The notes: generated from the letters alone by a model not told the origin. A stretch of 64,000 nucleotides of DNA from Verrucomicrobiia bacterium (GCA_030425385.1 JAUIAH010000023.1:1-64000), one strand, 5' to 3'. Positions 34,920 through 44,734 are shown, counted from the stretch's first letter. Program-made: numbers and translations.

Positions 34920-37346
34920 CTACTCATCGTCTGCCAGAGGGATCTGAGAGAGCACATTCAAACGTGTTTCAAGCTCGATCAAAGATTGGTCATGGAATGG
35001 ACCAGCGAGAAGCTTCGGGACAACGAAGCTATCGAGCTTTGTCAAAAGGGACTCACGAGCTGCCCCTATTGATTGACGATAATTCGAGAGTTCCGATCGA
35101 CTTAGAAGCTCCCTCGCCCAAAGATTCGCACGGTCAGCACCCTTGAGGGAGCGATACCTCGTTCGCTCTATTAGCCTCAAAACGGCTTCATCTCGATTTG
35201 CGCCCGGAGGAAGCGACCTAACGATAGCATAGGCGGATGAAGGCTTGAACGCTGCAATGAGGTCGATCTCAGCTAGATTTATGCTTTGATAGAGTTCAGA
35301 TTGGATTTCAAGATTCTGTTTCAACTCCGCAAGCCCCGAGCGTCCCTCAACGACAAAGACACCCCAGGCGAAGGCCTCAGCGGCCTGCGCATCGAGGGGA
35401 CTCTGGGCTTCTAGCAACAGCAATCCCCGATTCCTATCCATACGGCCAAACTGATAGAGAGCTTGACGTCTAACAGCAGAGCACTGCTCTGGGTTGACAA
35501 GCGTTTCTGACCAAGAGTTCGCCTTCTGCGGAGGCAACGCTGCAGCGACCCTTTCGAATAGGGACGGCTCATAAAGCACATTGGCGTGTTGCGTTAGCCA
35601 TTTCTGAGGCTCCTCAGGAGGCTCACTCTCAAGCCAGCTGACAAGCGCAGGTTCATAGGCATCCTGACACTCCGAGAGCGACTTAAGCGCCCAATTCAAC
35701 GCATCGCGAGGAGCACTCTTCGCCCAACCATAAAGGATAGATTCTGCTTGTTGCTTGGTGACGGAAGGCAAGCGTTCCGTCCAGGAAACAGCTTCAGCAG
35801 GATGTTCAGAAGCCCATTGTTCAAGAATCTCCGATGTGAGCCTGCTCGATAGCTTGTCTGACTCTAAATTCTCTAGCCAAGTTACTATCTGATCTGGAAC
35901 CTGCTGGTAAAGCGTTGGAATGGTTAGCGAAAGTAAGGTCTCCATCGTCTCCCCACGCTGATGGCGGAAGGAGATGTCATGCCCACGCTCAGAGACCCAT
36001 TCCCTACCTTGATCGATCTCCCAATCTCCCAGCAATGACAAGAGTTCAAATGGCGGGAGTTTCAATAGCGCTTCCGATAGGATCTCTACCGTTTCTCTAC
36101 GGACGAGTCCACGATTGGTGAGCCACAGGTAGGCAGTATCCAAGTCATTCACCACCAATTGTCGGAGTAAAGAGTCATGGGCTAGACGCTCCGCAGCATC
36201 AGTTCGTGGTAGATTTCTGATCCACGATTCGGCAGCCTTTGCATCTCGTCGCCACCATTCATGAATTGGAACATCTAGCAAACTTCCGAAGAGGGCTTGC
36301 CGATCATCACCGGTGGATTGGAGCCGGATCAGTTCGATCACCGCCCTCGCATTGCGCTGAGGATCCAGACCAGACCATCGAGAAAAGAGATCTGAAAGGT
36401 ATTGATCATCGGTTCTGCCTTTTAGGTAGGCGGTGAGCCGATCCAAGGCCCGTTCCCTTTCATGGTCAGGCAATAAGTAGATTCCTTCAATGTCATCGAT
36501 AGCGAGGCTGTGCGTACTTGTGATAGACTGCCGTTTCGAAAGGATAGATGAGCGTTGAGTCTGCGGGGTGCCCTGCGCATTGGCAGAAACGTGGTGATTA
36601 GAGTAGAAGGAGGCGGCAACGATCAGTCCTCCAGCAGCTAGGATACCGATTGAGATCATGGGCGATGAAACCAGCGCCCCCATGAAGCCAGCTGCGGGAA
36701 TCGGCTTCCGCAAGGCCTGCCTGGTGATTTCCTGACCAAGTTCCGCGGGTAGCCCGGCTCCTTGGGCAGAGAAATGGGGAGCAGCCAGCAAGCTTGCCGT
36801 CGAAGTGACACCGCGTGCTCCTAGCAAGCCTTGAAGGCGTTCCAAAGCCCGCCGCACTCGCTTCTGGGCGGTTTCCTTACGGATTCCCAAGGCAGTAGCC
36901 ACTTGCTCAAGACTTCGGCCTTCGAAGTAGCGGAGAAAGAGTGCTTCCTGATCTCGCTTGCTCAATTCTCCAATCGAGGTGCAAAGCACTGGAAAGAGAT
37001 CATGGGACGCCTCTGAGTTTCCCTCATTGGTAGAACCGTGAGCGTTTCCCATCTCGACAGCCGTGTGCTCTCGCTTGCGGCGTCTGGATTCGCGACGCAT
37101 CATCAATGCGATTTGCCGGCGGGTAGTGGAGAAGACCCAAGCCGATACCGAGCGGATCGCCTTCCCGCGGTCTCCCAATCCTGCGAGGGTGGAGAACACA
37201 ATCTGGCAGACGTCTTGAGCTTGCTGGTGATCACCCAAGCGTTGGTAAGCAAAGCGATAAGCCATCGGCAAGCACGCTTCGACGAGGAGAGCGAATGCGG
37301 CTTCATCTCCTGAGATGTAGGCCTGCAAGTAATCTTCATGCGTCAT
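34920..37346 (-). CDS. ECF sigma factor fused to a membrane segment and an alpha-solenoid
   Basis: 808 residues in one uninterrupted frame. Residues 1-90 are sigma region 2 (DEAAFALLVEACLPMAYRFAY, QDVCQIVFSTLA, WVFSTTRRQIA) and about 125-175 are region 4 (LSKRDQEALFLRYFEGRSLEQVA and the HTH). After a linker comes one transmembrane helix (229-249, ISIGILAAGGLIVAASF), then about 550 residues of helical repeats with a 30-32-residue period (for example HPAEAVSWTERLP, APRDALNWALKSL). With the sigma part cytoplasmic, the solenoid should face the periplasm. Its start is two bases after the stop of the secreted-protein gene upstream, so the two are co-transcribed. There is no separate anti-sigma gene; the fused part may replace it. 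Confidence 0.85.
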   Translation of the reverse strand: MTHEDYLQAYISGDEAAFALLVEACLPMAYRFAYQRLGDHQQAQDVCQIVFSTLAGLGDRGKAIRSVSAWVFSTTRRQIALMMRRESRRRKREHTAVEMGNAHGSTNEGNSEASHDLFPVLCTSIGELSKRDQEALFLRYFEGRSLEQVATALGIRKETAQKRVRRALERLQGLLGARGVTSTASLLAAPHFSAQGAGLPAELGQEITRQALRKPIPAAGFMGALVSSPMISIGILAAGGLIVAASFYSNHHVSANAQGTPQTQRSSILSKRQSITSTHSLAIDDIEGIYLLPDHERERALDRLTAYLKGRTDDQYLSDLFSRWSGLDPQRNARAVIELIRLQSTGDDRQALFGSLLDVPIHEWWRRDAKAAESWIRNLPRTDAAERLAHDSLLRQLVVNDLDTAYLWLTNRGLVRRETVEILSEALLKLPPFELLSLLGDWEIDQGREWVSERGHDISFRHQRGETMETLLSLTIPTLYQQVPDQIVTWLENLESDKLSSRLTSEILEQWASEHPAEAVSWTERLPSVTKQQAESILYGWAKSAPRDALNWALKSLSECQDAYEPALVSWLESEPPEEPQKWLTQHANVLYEPSLFERVAAALPPQKANSWSETLVNPEQCSAVRRQALYQFGRMDRNRGLLLLEAQSPLDAQAAEAFAWGVFVVEGRSGLAELKQNLEIQSELYQSINLAEIDLIAAFKPSSAYAIVRSLPPGANRDEAVLRLIERTRYRSLKGADRANLWARELLSRSELSNYRQSIGAARESLLTKLDSFVVPKLLAGPFHDQSLIELETRLNVLSQIPLADDE

Positions 37347-37348
37347 CG

Positions 37349-40186
37349 CTAGTCTCTAAGTGAAATGGATAGTCGATACATCGCGATAGGTCGCTGTGAA
37401 ATCGATTGGTGCGCTCGCAATGTTAATCGATGCAGCCCCCCACCCAAGGCCTCGTCTGCGATCAAGTCGAAATCGTCGTTCACATTGAACCAATCGATAC
37501 CGTCAAACGAACCAAGTAACCCTACTCGGACGCCAAAGATATCTTGACGCAGGGGGAATGTTAGTTCCAGGTGAGTTTCCTCATCTTCATGATAAATGCT
37601 CGTTTCAAGTGATGGGATCTCCGTGGCAGTCTTTGGGCTTGTGCCCATGATGAACTCTTCTAAATCGCTTGCACCATCTCTATCAGAGTCGTGAAGCTCT
37701 TGTTCCTCGGTTGGGAGGTCTAGCTTGTCCTCAAACGTTTCAAGCCAGTCCTCGAAGGCGACTTGATAAGGCGCTTTCTCAAGATCGAAGCCTAGCTGGA
37801 TCGTACCTATCTCCCCATGGATCACGGACTCACCCAGGACTGTCTCAAGTGCCATAGCCGTGACGGTGACCGGTAGCCTCACGGCCCCCCAGCTATCCCA
37901 GCCTGTGGCAGGGCGGTCTATTTCGTATGTGATCAGCGCACGTTGTCCATCGCCCTCAAGGGTCCAATCAACGAAATGCGCTGGAGCCAATCCGGGGTAG
38001 ACTTTGGTTGTCGGCGTGTCAATGGCCCGCCAAGGAGTCTGCGCCGTTCGGGCTATGCCAATACGAACGCCACTATCATTGCCACGCTGCGCAGTAGCTT
38101 GCAAGAACGCAGCAGAGAGCGGTGTCTCCGTCGAGAGGTAGCGAATCTGGAATCGATGGGTCAGCGAATTTGGATCGACTATGCCTTCGCCATGGATGAG
38201 TTCTGCAGAGATGGCAGGCCCTCGCTCATCAAACGCCTGTCGCGAGTAGAGGATAGCCTCCTCAAGATGCCCGCCCTGCGCATCGATCAGCCGCCCCGCA
38301 CGGGTTAGGATGCGAAAGTCGCTTGGCCATCCACCTTGGGGACGCTGAAATTCGTAGCTCACCGTTAAGTCGCGATCATTGTTAGACAGGCGCGTGCGAA
38401 TGACGGTAGGAGTGAGAGCGCTATTCTCGCCTGGTTTGGGATGGTAACGAGGGCCATAGAGGTGCCCGTTGCGCTTCTCAAAGTCGACCCCCGTCCAGTC
38501 TTGCAACTGTGGATCCTCTGGGTGTGGAGGCGAGTCGGACAGGAAAGCTTCCCACGCGATCAAAGGCATCCAGGCTGGGCGGGCCCGGAGAGCGTTCTGA
38601 TCGAGAGTCCCAACTGGTAAATCGGGAACAGTCACAGGACAATCTAAGGGAGTTGGTATCCATACCATCTCGTGATCGCCAGAGGCTTCCCAACCCACGG
38701 GGTAGGGAAGCTCGCGATCCTTCATCACCGGAAGAAGATCTGCCGGACTCGTTGATCCGGGTAAAAGCAACAGGTGGTCATCACGCAGACTCCCCGTCAG
38801 AATCGGCATTTCACTGGTATAGACCACATGAGCCCTAAAAGCCGTTGTATCAGGTTGAGGAGGCGAGTTCGATAGGAGGCTTGCGCGAATGTTAGGTTTC
38901 AATGCCAGACTGGTAATAGGTCCGATTCGTTGTGGACCATTTCCAACCCCAGACTGATCAGCGACAACGTTGGCATCCAATAGCAACAGTCGCGGCGCTA
39001 AGCCCCGATCCCATCCATAGCGTGGACGGTGCATCCGATAGACAACCTGCGCCGATCGCCCATCGATAGACGGTGTCACTGAGACGATTTCGAGATAGTG
39101 ATAGAAAGCGCCAGGATCCTGAGATAGCTCTCCGATAGCGAACACATCGCGGTCATCGAAGCTGAGCAAATCCAGCGGAGCGCGTGTGCTTTCGAAGATA
39201 AGCGTGATGTCAGTCCATTCGGTCGATGGATCTATCAAGGGCAAGTCCTCACCTAGCCTCACAAGGATGCGATCCTCTGCTCTGATGCTTGGCAAAGGCG
39301 TAGGACCAGACCAAAGCAGCCGTCCATTCTGATCAACGGGCCAGAAATCCCCAGGTCGTGGTAATTGGTAGTCGACATCGATGGCCCCTGACTCCCCAGG
39401 AACAGCCTCCACGGAAAGAATGGTGGCTCGAATACGCTCGGGAATCAGGTTTGGATCAGCGATAGGGTTTCCTAGTGGATCCATGCACACATTCCAAGGT
39501 GGAACCGCATAGTAGTTTCCTAGAGGATCCACACCCAGACTTCCATCAAACAGGCTCAGATAGTGTCGGTTGCCCAACGAATCTTGAGTGCGAACCCAGT
39601 TGGCTTGCTGATCCTGTGAGGCGAGGGTGATGTCGATGAGAGAGTCCGCTTCCACAGGGGCAAGATCGTGCCGGCGGTAGCGCATTCGAAACTGTAGGAC
39701 CTCATCCTGCAAAGTGACGAACATCGGTCCTGTGTAGGATCCTTCTAACAATGGTCGATGCAAGGGGATTGAGGGGAGTTCGACTTCAGCTACGGAAGTA
39801 TTGGAGCGATCAACAATCGCACCAGCAGCCATACGAATAGGAATCACATCGCCAGTGAGAATACTCCACCCTTGTTCGGGAGGAAAGACCTCATAGGTCA
39901 CCAGAGCCGAGAAACTCCGCAACGAATAGTCTACCAGAAAGACTTCAAGCGGAGAACCTGAGCCAATAATGAGATCATCGTCTCCAAATGAGGCCGGATG
40001 CAGCGGCGTATCGCTAGTATACGAGACTTGAAGCCTATAGCTCAGCGGTGGAGAAGAGAGGTCAATCGTTGCTGGATGAGTACTAACAGTGATATCGCCT
40101 CGCAGCAGGGAGAAACTAAGAAGGGAGATGGTAGCGACAAGGATGGTAACAGAATCAGCTCGGGAAGAGGATTTCATGGGCGTCAT
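37349..40186 (-). CDS. Large secreted repeat protein with a calcium-binding motif
   Basis: 945 residues with a signal peptide (about 13-31, LVATISLLSFSLLRG; a second in-frame Met lies at residue 4). The body has several diverged beta-rich units with recurring patterns such as YRLQVSYTSDTPL, RAHVVYTSEMPI and RFQIRYLSTETPL, each followed by VTYE(V/F/I)xxPxxGW. This suggests at least five Ig-like or cadherin-like domains. Near the end DSDRDGASDLEEFIMGTSP is a thrombospondin-type calcium motif common in Verrucomicrobiota surface proteins. No enzyme motif is seen. It is the first gene of a pair with the sigma-solenoid fusion. Confidence 0.75.
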   Translation of the reverse strand: MTPMKSSSRADSVTILVATISLLSFSLLRGDITVSTHPATIDLSSPPLSYRLQVSYTSDTPLHPASFGDDDLIIGSGSPLEVFLVDYSLRSFSALVTYEVFPPEQGWSILTGDVIPIRMAAGAIVDRSNTSVAEVELPSIPLHRPLLEGSYTGPMFVTLQDEVLQFRMRYRRHDLAPVEADSLIDITLASQDQQANWVRTQDSLGNRHYLSLFDGSLGVDPLGNYYAVPPWNVCMDPLGNPIADPNLIPERIRATILSVEAVPGESGAIDVDYQLPRPGDFWPVDQNGRLLWSGPTPLPSIRAEDRILVRLGEDLPLIDPSTEWTDITLIFESTRAPLDLLSFDDRDVFAIGELSQDPGAFYHYLEIVSVTPSIDGRSAQVVYRMHRPRYGWDRGLAPRLLLLDANVVADQSGVGNGPQRIGPITSLALKPNIRASLLSNSPPQPDTTAFRAHVVYTSEMPILTGSLRDDHLLLLPGSTSPADLLPVMKDRELPYPVGWEASGDHEMVWIPTPLDCPVTVPDLPVGTLDQNALRARPAWMPLIAWEAFLSDSPPHPEDPQLQDWTGVDFEKRNGHLYGPRYHPKPGENSALTPTVIRTRLSNNDRDLTVSYEFQRPQGGWPSDFRILTRAGRLIDAQGGHLEEAILYSRQAFDERGPAISAELIHGEGIVDPNSLTHRFQIRYLSTETPLSAAFLQATAQRGNDSGVRIGIARTAQTPWRAIDTPTTKVYPGLAPAHFVDWTLEGDGQRALITYEIDRPATGWDSWGAVRLPVTVTAMALETVLGESVIHGEIGTIQLGFDLEKAPYQVAFEDWLETFEDKLDLPTEEQELHDSDRDGASDLEEFIMGTSPKTATEIPSLETSIYHEDEETHLELTFPLRQDIFGVRVGLLGSFDGIDWFNVNDDFDLIADEALGGGLHRLTLRAHQSISQRPIAMYRLSISLRD

Positions 40187-40326
40187 TGGGTGAGTGCTAC
40201 CAGGTTGTTGCCGAGGGGGACGGAATCGGACAAATCTCCCGAAGTTTCTTCTTCGACCACCTTGTCAGCATTCGTTCATCGCTGGAATCCTGGTCAATCC
40301 TTCCGGTGCGAAAAGTCCACCCGTTA

Positions 40327-42009
40327 TCAGAGGACGCTGCGACTCACGCAGCCCTCGTGCGCTTGCGCGACGGTGGCGGCGAAGTCGGCCAGGTAGGTGC
40401 GGCCATAGCGCTCTGGGGGCGCGCATGGGCTGGTGCGGCCAGCGAGGACGTCGTCTTCAAGGTGCACGCGTATTTCTCCTTTGAGCAGGTCAAACGAGAT
40501 CCGATCGCCGTCTTGGATCCGTCCAATCGGGCCACCGACGGCGGCTTCCGGGGCACAGTGCACGCCGATGACGCCGTGGGAGACTCCAGAGACGCGCGTG
40601 TCCGAGAGGAAGGCCACGCGTCCGTCCAATTCCGGCACAGCAAGGATGGAGGTCGCCACGAGTACTTCGGGCATGCCGCTGGCCACCGGGCCTAGATTGC
40701 GCAGGACCACGACGGAGCCGGGCCGGACGCGTTTCTCTTGTACCGCGCGGACGATCGCTTGGGTGTCTTCAAAGCAGATGGCCTCTCCCTCGAAGTGGGG
40801 CTCAGCCCTGCTGGATACTTTGAAGACGATGCCGTCAGGGGCCAGATTGCCAAAGCAGATCTGCATGTCGGCATACGCCTTGAAGGGCTTGTCTAACGGA
40901 GCGATCAATTCTTGATCGGTCGGCACTTCAGGTTGGTCGGCCACATTCTCAGCCAAGGTCTTTCCGGTAACGGTGAGGCAATCACCGTCTAACAAGCCTC
41001 CCCTTAACAAGTGTGCGAGAAACAAGGGTGTGCCACCGAGATAATGAAGCTCGATCATGGTCAGATGACCGCGGGGGGCAAAGTTGCACAATACGGGCGT
41101 GCGTCGGAGAATAGGCTGGATGTCTGATAGGGTGAAATCGACCTTGGCCTCTTTCGCCAAGGCGAGGAGGTGGAGGATGCCGTTGGTCGATCCGCCCATG
41201 GCGGCGATGGCCGTGACCGCATTGGTGAAGGCGGCTTTTGTTAGGATATCCCGAGGGCGAATGCCTGACTCTAGCAGAGAAACGAGTGCGGGCCCCAAGG
41301 TGCGGCACTCCGCCTCTTTCGCCTCGCCCACCGCAGGATTCGAGGAACTGAAGGGCAACATCAGTCCAATCGTCTCCATGGCCACGGCCCAGGTATTGAA
41401 GGACGCCGCGATGCCGCAGCCTCCGGGGCCGGGGCATGCGTTACGGATGATCTCATCGACTTCTTCCGCTTCCATCGCTCCCACGGCTACCTTGGCCAAG
41501 GCGTCGTAAGGATCGGCTCCGGTGATCGGTTTGCCACGATGACAGCCCGGCGCGATTGTCCCGCCGCTCACGAGTAGTCCAGGGTAGTTCAGGCGCGCCA
41601 GAGCCATGGCAAAGCCCGGTCCATTCTTGTCACAATGATGGAGCCCCACGAGCGCATCATAACAATGCGCACTCGTCACCAGCTCGGCGCAGTTGGCGAT
41701 GACATTGCGCGAGGGCAACGACGCATTGCCCCCTTCCTGACCCTGTGTGAGATTATCACTCACGCCAGGCACTCCGAAAGGTAGGCCGATCAATCCCGAT
41801 TCCTTGCAGCTTTCCTTGAGGGCGGTGGCGATTTCGTAAGCGTGCACATTGCAGAGGTTGCCTTCTAACAATGGCACACCAATCCCCACCTGCGCCTTCT
41901 TGAAATCGCCCTCACTGAATCCCAATCCCCAGAAGAAGGATTGGATTCCTTTCTGCCAGCCATCGGTCAACTGACAACTGTTCCAATTCAAATGTTTCTC
42001 TTCGCTCAT
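40327..42009 (-). CDS. IlvD/Edd-family dehydratase
   Basis: 560 residues, normal for the family. Three cluster cysteines have the expected spacing: Cys53 (LCNVH), Cys126 (HHCDKNGPG) and Cys198 (GPGGCGIA), with the substrate-site SGGTIAPG (148-155). Further motifs are MGGSTNGILHLLA and the C-terminal FLSDTRVSG. These enzymes dehydrate dihydroxy acids or sugar acids using an iron-sulfur cluster. HCDK for GCDK, GIAASFN for the usual GMYTANTM region and the absence of other ilv genes nearby argue for a sugar-acid or other paralogue rather than the main IlvD. Confidence 0.88.
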   Translation of the reverse strand: MSEEKHLNWNSCQLTDGWQKGIQSFFWGLGFSEGDFKKAQVGIGVPLLEGNLCNVHAYEIATALKESCKESGLIGLPFGVPGVSDNLTQGQEGGNASLPSRNVIANCAELVTSAHCYDALVGLHHCDKNGPGFAMALARLNYPGLLVSGGTIAPGCHRGKPITGADPYDALAKVAVGAMEAEEVDEIIRNACPGPGGCGIAASFNTWAVAMETIGLMLPFSSSNPAVGEAKEAECRTLGPALVSLLESGIRPRDILTKAAFTNAVTAIAAMGGSTNGILHLLALAKEAKVDFTLSDIQPILRRTPVLCNFAPRGHLTMIELHYLGGTPLFLAHLLRGGLLDGDCLTVTGKTLAENVADQPEVPTDQELIAPLDKPFKAYADMQICFGNLAPDGIVFKVSSRAEPHFEGEAICFEDTQAIVRAVQEKRVRPGSVVVLRNLGPVASGMPEVLVATSILAVPELDGRVAFLSDTRVSGVSHGVIGVHCAPEAAVGGPIGRIQDGDRISFDLLKGEIRVHLEDDVLAGRTSPCAPPERYGRTYLADFAATVAQAHEGCVSRSVL

Positions 42010-42078
42010 GGCGCCCAGTAGAGCCAGGCGTGGTCATGCTGTAAAGCCATGGCTGTGGCAAGTTTCTTGTGTTCTTTG

Positions 42079-43290
42079 CTAGGAGTGCTCTCCGTAGAGG
42101 GCGCGCACGAGACGAAGGGCTTTCTCGGTGGGGAAGACGCTACGCTCCATCTGATTCATGACATAGGCAAAGCCGATCCCGGTTTCGGGATCAGCAAATG
42201 CTAGGGAGCCTCCCGCACCTGGATGCCCGAAGGCGCGGGTGTTGGGACCAAAGAGTTGCCGGCGTTTCTGTCCGTTGGGATCGATCGGATCTTTCATGAA
42301 GCCTGCGGCAAACGCCGTCTCACGGCACAGGACTTGATCCGGGCCCTGGATGCGGATGGATTCCATGGCTTCAAGGGTTGATTGAGCGAAGAAAGATTCG
42401 CCTGCACAGACGCCCCCAGTCGCGAGGAAAGCGTAGAAAGCGGCCAGGCCTTTGGCCGACGCTAGTCCTCCCATGGCTGGGTAGCCCGCTTTCCAGACCT
42501 CGGGCGCGTTCATTTCTGAGACCGCATGGAGGCCAGCGGGAGAACGGAAAGCGCGGACGGCGAGGTGCTGAGGGTCTGCCAGCGCTTGGTAGAAAGGGGC
42601 CTCCTCTGCAGTTTGAGAAATGCCCATGCGCCCTGGATAGATGGTCGCGACACGATCATGTTCAGACTCAGGCAGGCCAATCCAGAGGTCGAAGCCGAGA
42701 GGCTCGGCAAGCGCTTCGCGCCAGAGGGACCCAAGACTGGTCGCGGAGGTGAGGCGTTGCACGACGGCATCGAGAAGAAATCCAAAGGTCCGCGGATGGT
42801 AGCCATGACCGCGTGGTTCGTGAGGGGCCTGGCGCTCCAAGGCCGCGAGGACCGCAGCGTGATCGGTGAAGGGTGGGGGATCATCGAGAGCGGCCAAGCC
42901 CGCCTGATGGCTGAGTAGTTCTCCCAACGTGAGGCTCGCTTTCCCGTGCTGGCCGAACGCGGGCCAGCACTTGGAAAGGGGCATATCCAGCGTTTGATGG
43001 CCCATTTCCATGGCCGTGAGCGTGGTCGCCACGGCGGGGCCCTTGGTGCAGGACCAGATGGGGACAAGGGTATCGTGGGTCCATGGAGAGGTGTGTTCGC
43101 GGTCGCGGTAGCCGCCGACGAGGCTGAGGATCTCCTGGTCACCTTGCCACACGGAGACCGCCGCACCGATCTCGGAATGTTCGTGGAAATGGGCTTCAAA
43201 CAACGTCTGGAGGCGTTCCAAAGCGGCCGATTGGGGAGGGGAAAAGGGAGGCATTAGAAAGTGCTTGCGGGCCAGTTTGATTGCGTCCAT
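42079..43290 (-). CDS. Serine hydrolase of the beta-lactamase/EstB family
   Basis: 403 residues from ATG 43290, preceded by a purine-rich GGGGAG about ten bases upstream; a second ATG at 43254 is possible. The S-x-x-K motif is SCTK (80-83) in [12 protein letters not shown] Tyr motif, [11 protein letters not shown], and HPGAGGS late in the protein complete the class C-like active site. No signal peptide is seen, so it is probably a cytoplasmic esterase, as many EstB-type proteins are. It is transcribed divergently from rpmJ with about 60-100 bases between them. Confidence 0.87.
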   Translation of the reverse strand: MDAIKLARKHFLMPPFSPPQSAALERLQTLFEAHFHEHSEIGAAVSVWQGDQEILSLVGGYRDREHTSPWTHDTLVPIWSCTKGPAVATTLTAMEMGHQTLDMPLSKCWPAFGQHGKASLTLGELLSHQAGLAALDDPPPFTDHAAVLAALERQAPHEPRGHGYHPRTFGFLLDAVVQRLTSATSLGSLWREALAEPLGFDLWIGLPESEHDRVATIYPGRMGISQTAEEAPFYQALADPQHLAVRAFRSPAGLHAVSEMNAPEVWKAGYPAMGGLASAKGLAAFYAFLATGGVCAGESFFAQSTLEAMESIRIQGPDQVLCRETAFAAGFMKDPIDPNGQKRRQLFGPNTRAFGHPGAGGSLAFADPETGIGFAYVMNQMERSVFPTEKALRLVRALYGEHS

Positions 43291-43352
43291 GGTCCGCGCT
43301 CTCCCCTTGGGCCGAATTTCCGAGGGGACGCCAAACTCAAACGAATTTCGTC

Positions 43353-43556
43353 ATGCAAGTAAGAGCTTCCGTCAAGAGATTGAGTGCCGACTGCCAGATT
43401 GTGAAGCGTCGGGGCGTCCTCTATGTGATCTGCAAGAAGAACCCGCGTCTCAAGCAGAAGCAGAAGTGCAGCCCCAGAAATCAGACCAGTGCCCGCCGTC
43501 AGAACTGGCGTCGCCGCCGTCAGGGCGCTCCTTACAAGTCCTGGAAGCAGCGCTAG
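43353..43556 (+). CDS. rpmJ: Ribosomal protein bL36 with a basic C-terminal extension
   Basis: The first 38 residues ([20 protein letters not shown] then [17 protein letters not shown]) are unmistakable bL36. Of the usual zinc ligands only Cys14 and Cys27 remain; residue 11 is Ser and the His is absent, so this is the zinc-independent (C-minus) form. The reading frame continues to 67 residues, adding about 30 strongly basic ones ([17 protein letters not shown]), where ordinary bL36 ends near 38-41. It lies alone, not in a spc-type operon, with a pseudopilin gene starting five bases after its stop. Confidence 0.9.
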   Translation: MQVRASVKRLSADCQIVKRRGVLYVICKKNPRLKQKQKCSPRNQTSARRQNWRRRRQGAPYKSWKQR

Positions 43557-43561
43557 AGCGC

Positions 43562-44170
43562 GTGATTGCTCAGCGAGGCTTTTCTCGCATCGAGTTAGGC
43601 GTCGTGATGCTGGTCAGTGGCATCGTTGGCATCCTATTGATTGGAATCTTGCAAGGCACGCGCCAATCGCTTCCAAGTGTGTCGAAAGCACGCGGTGCGC
43701 ACCAGATTCTCGGGGCGCTCACTCTGTATAGTGGAGACTTTGGAGGCGTCTACCCTGAGGGCTCGAGGAATGCTAATGAGGCCTATCGCTCCCTATTCTT
43801 GGCCGATTATATTGACTCAGAGACCCCTTTCTGGATTCGAGATGGTGCTCCTTTCTGTGCTGTAGATCCTCCTGACAACCTGGTCGAACCTGAGGAGAAG
43901 ATCCTTGAGGCTGGGGAGAACGGTTACGGCTATGTGAGTGGATCGACCGACAGCGAGCCATCAGGCGTCCCCATCCTCTATTCCGGCGGCTACCATCATG
44001 GGAGCGCAGCTCGCGATTGGCATATCATTGGATTTCGCGACGGGTCTGCGAGTGTGATTGAAGGAGAGTTTCCCAAGGAAGCCATCAGAATGGCGCTCGA
44101 TCAATATCCTAACATGATTGCGTTGGATCCCCTAACCATGGTGCCATCAGGCTCGTCTGACCAAGAGTGA
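43562..44170 (+). CDS. Type II/IV pseudopilin-like protein
   Basis: 202 residues from GTG 43562. This start puts the prepilin peptidase site at the very N-terminus: RG|FSRIELGVVML, with Glu at +5 and a hydrophobic helix (LVSGIVGILLIGIL). Verrucomicrobiota and Planctomycetota have many such single pseudopilins. The globular part has DPPDNLVEPEEKI and GYVSGST stretches with no known motif. A longer in-frame extension upstream overlaps rpmJ out of frame and was rejected. It follows rpmJ closely and overlaps the next gene by four bases. Confidence 0.82.
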   Translation: MIAQRGFSRIELGVVMLVSGIVGILLIGILQGTRQSLPSVSKARGAHQILGALTLYSGDFGGVYPEGSRNANEAYRSLFLADYIDSETPFWIRDGAPFCAVDPPDNLVEPEEKILEAGENGYGYVSGSTDSEPSGVPILYSGGYHHGSAARDWHIIGFRDGSASVIEGEFPKEAIRMALDQYPNMIALDPLTMVPSGSSDQE

Positions 44171-44676
44171 CGATTCACGCCCAAGCCACGGTAGATGAAC
44201 CTTCTCTCGTCGAGGCCTGGCAGTGGCATTGGCGGGCGCAGCCTTCATGGAAGCGCTGGATCTACCCGGTCTGCGGGATTCTCAACATGCTAGCGGCCGT
44301 CTACCTCATGGCGTTCACGCCTCCGCCGATCCGTTTGGCGGGCCCATTGTTGCTGGTCTTCGGTTATGTCTTGGTGATGCGCCGCCGCTATCAAGAGGTC
44401 TTCCTGCGGCGACGCGCCCAGCGTTTGCCGATCCTTGGGCAGTTGGGACAATGGACATTTCACCAGGACCGCATGGTGATCGACCTCGGAGGGGAGGTTT
44501 CCAAGGTGCGCTATGCCTCGCTCGACCACGTCCTGCGAACGCCGAAGGGCCTTCTCTTCTATCCGCAACCCGATCTCTACTATTGGCTGCCTGCGGATGC
44601 GTTTGAGAATCTTGAGGCACGCGTGCAAGCGGAAGCGATCATTCAGGAACAGGCTCGTTGCGTGAGTCTGCCCTGA
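44167..44676 (+). CDS. YcxB-like membrane protein
   Basis: 169 residues from GTG 44167, which overlaps the previous stop (GTGA). Two membrane helices (about 35-52 and 58-72) are separated by a short loop. The C-terminal part (LGQWTFHQDRMVIDLGGEVSKVRYASLDHVLRT and LYYWLPADAF) resembles the YcxB-like domain found in many small bacterial membrane proteins. Function is unknown. Confidence 0.65.
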   Translation: MTIHAQATVDEPSLVEAWQWHWRAQPSWKRWIYPVCGILNMLAAVYLMAFTPPPIRLAGPLLLVFGYVLVMRRRYQEVFLRRRAQRLPILGQLGQWTFHQDRMVIDLGGEVSKVRYASLDHVLRTPKGLLFYPQPDLYYWLPADAFENLEARVQAEAIIQEQARCVSLP

Positions 44677-44734
44677 AACGCCTTCATCAATTGCCGGACG
44701 TCAGACGGCACCAACCGCCCATGCCTATGAGTCC

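Noticed and set aside
34811-35146. Plus-strand 111-codon frame after putA
   Set aside because: Most of it lies opposite the sigma-fusion gene; the composition looks like an antisense shadow.
43265-43561. Longer N-terminus for the pseudopilin
   Set aside because: It overlaps rpmJ in another frame, and prepilin leaders are short; GTG 43562 gives a proper leader.
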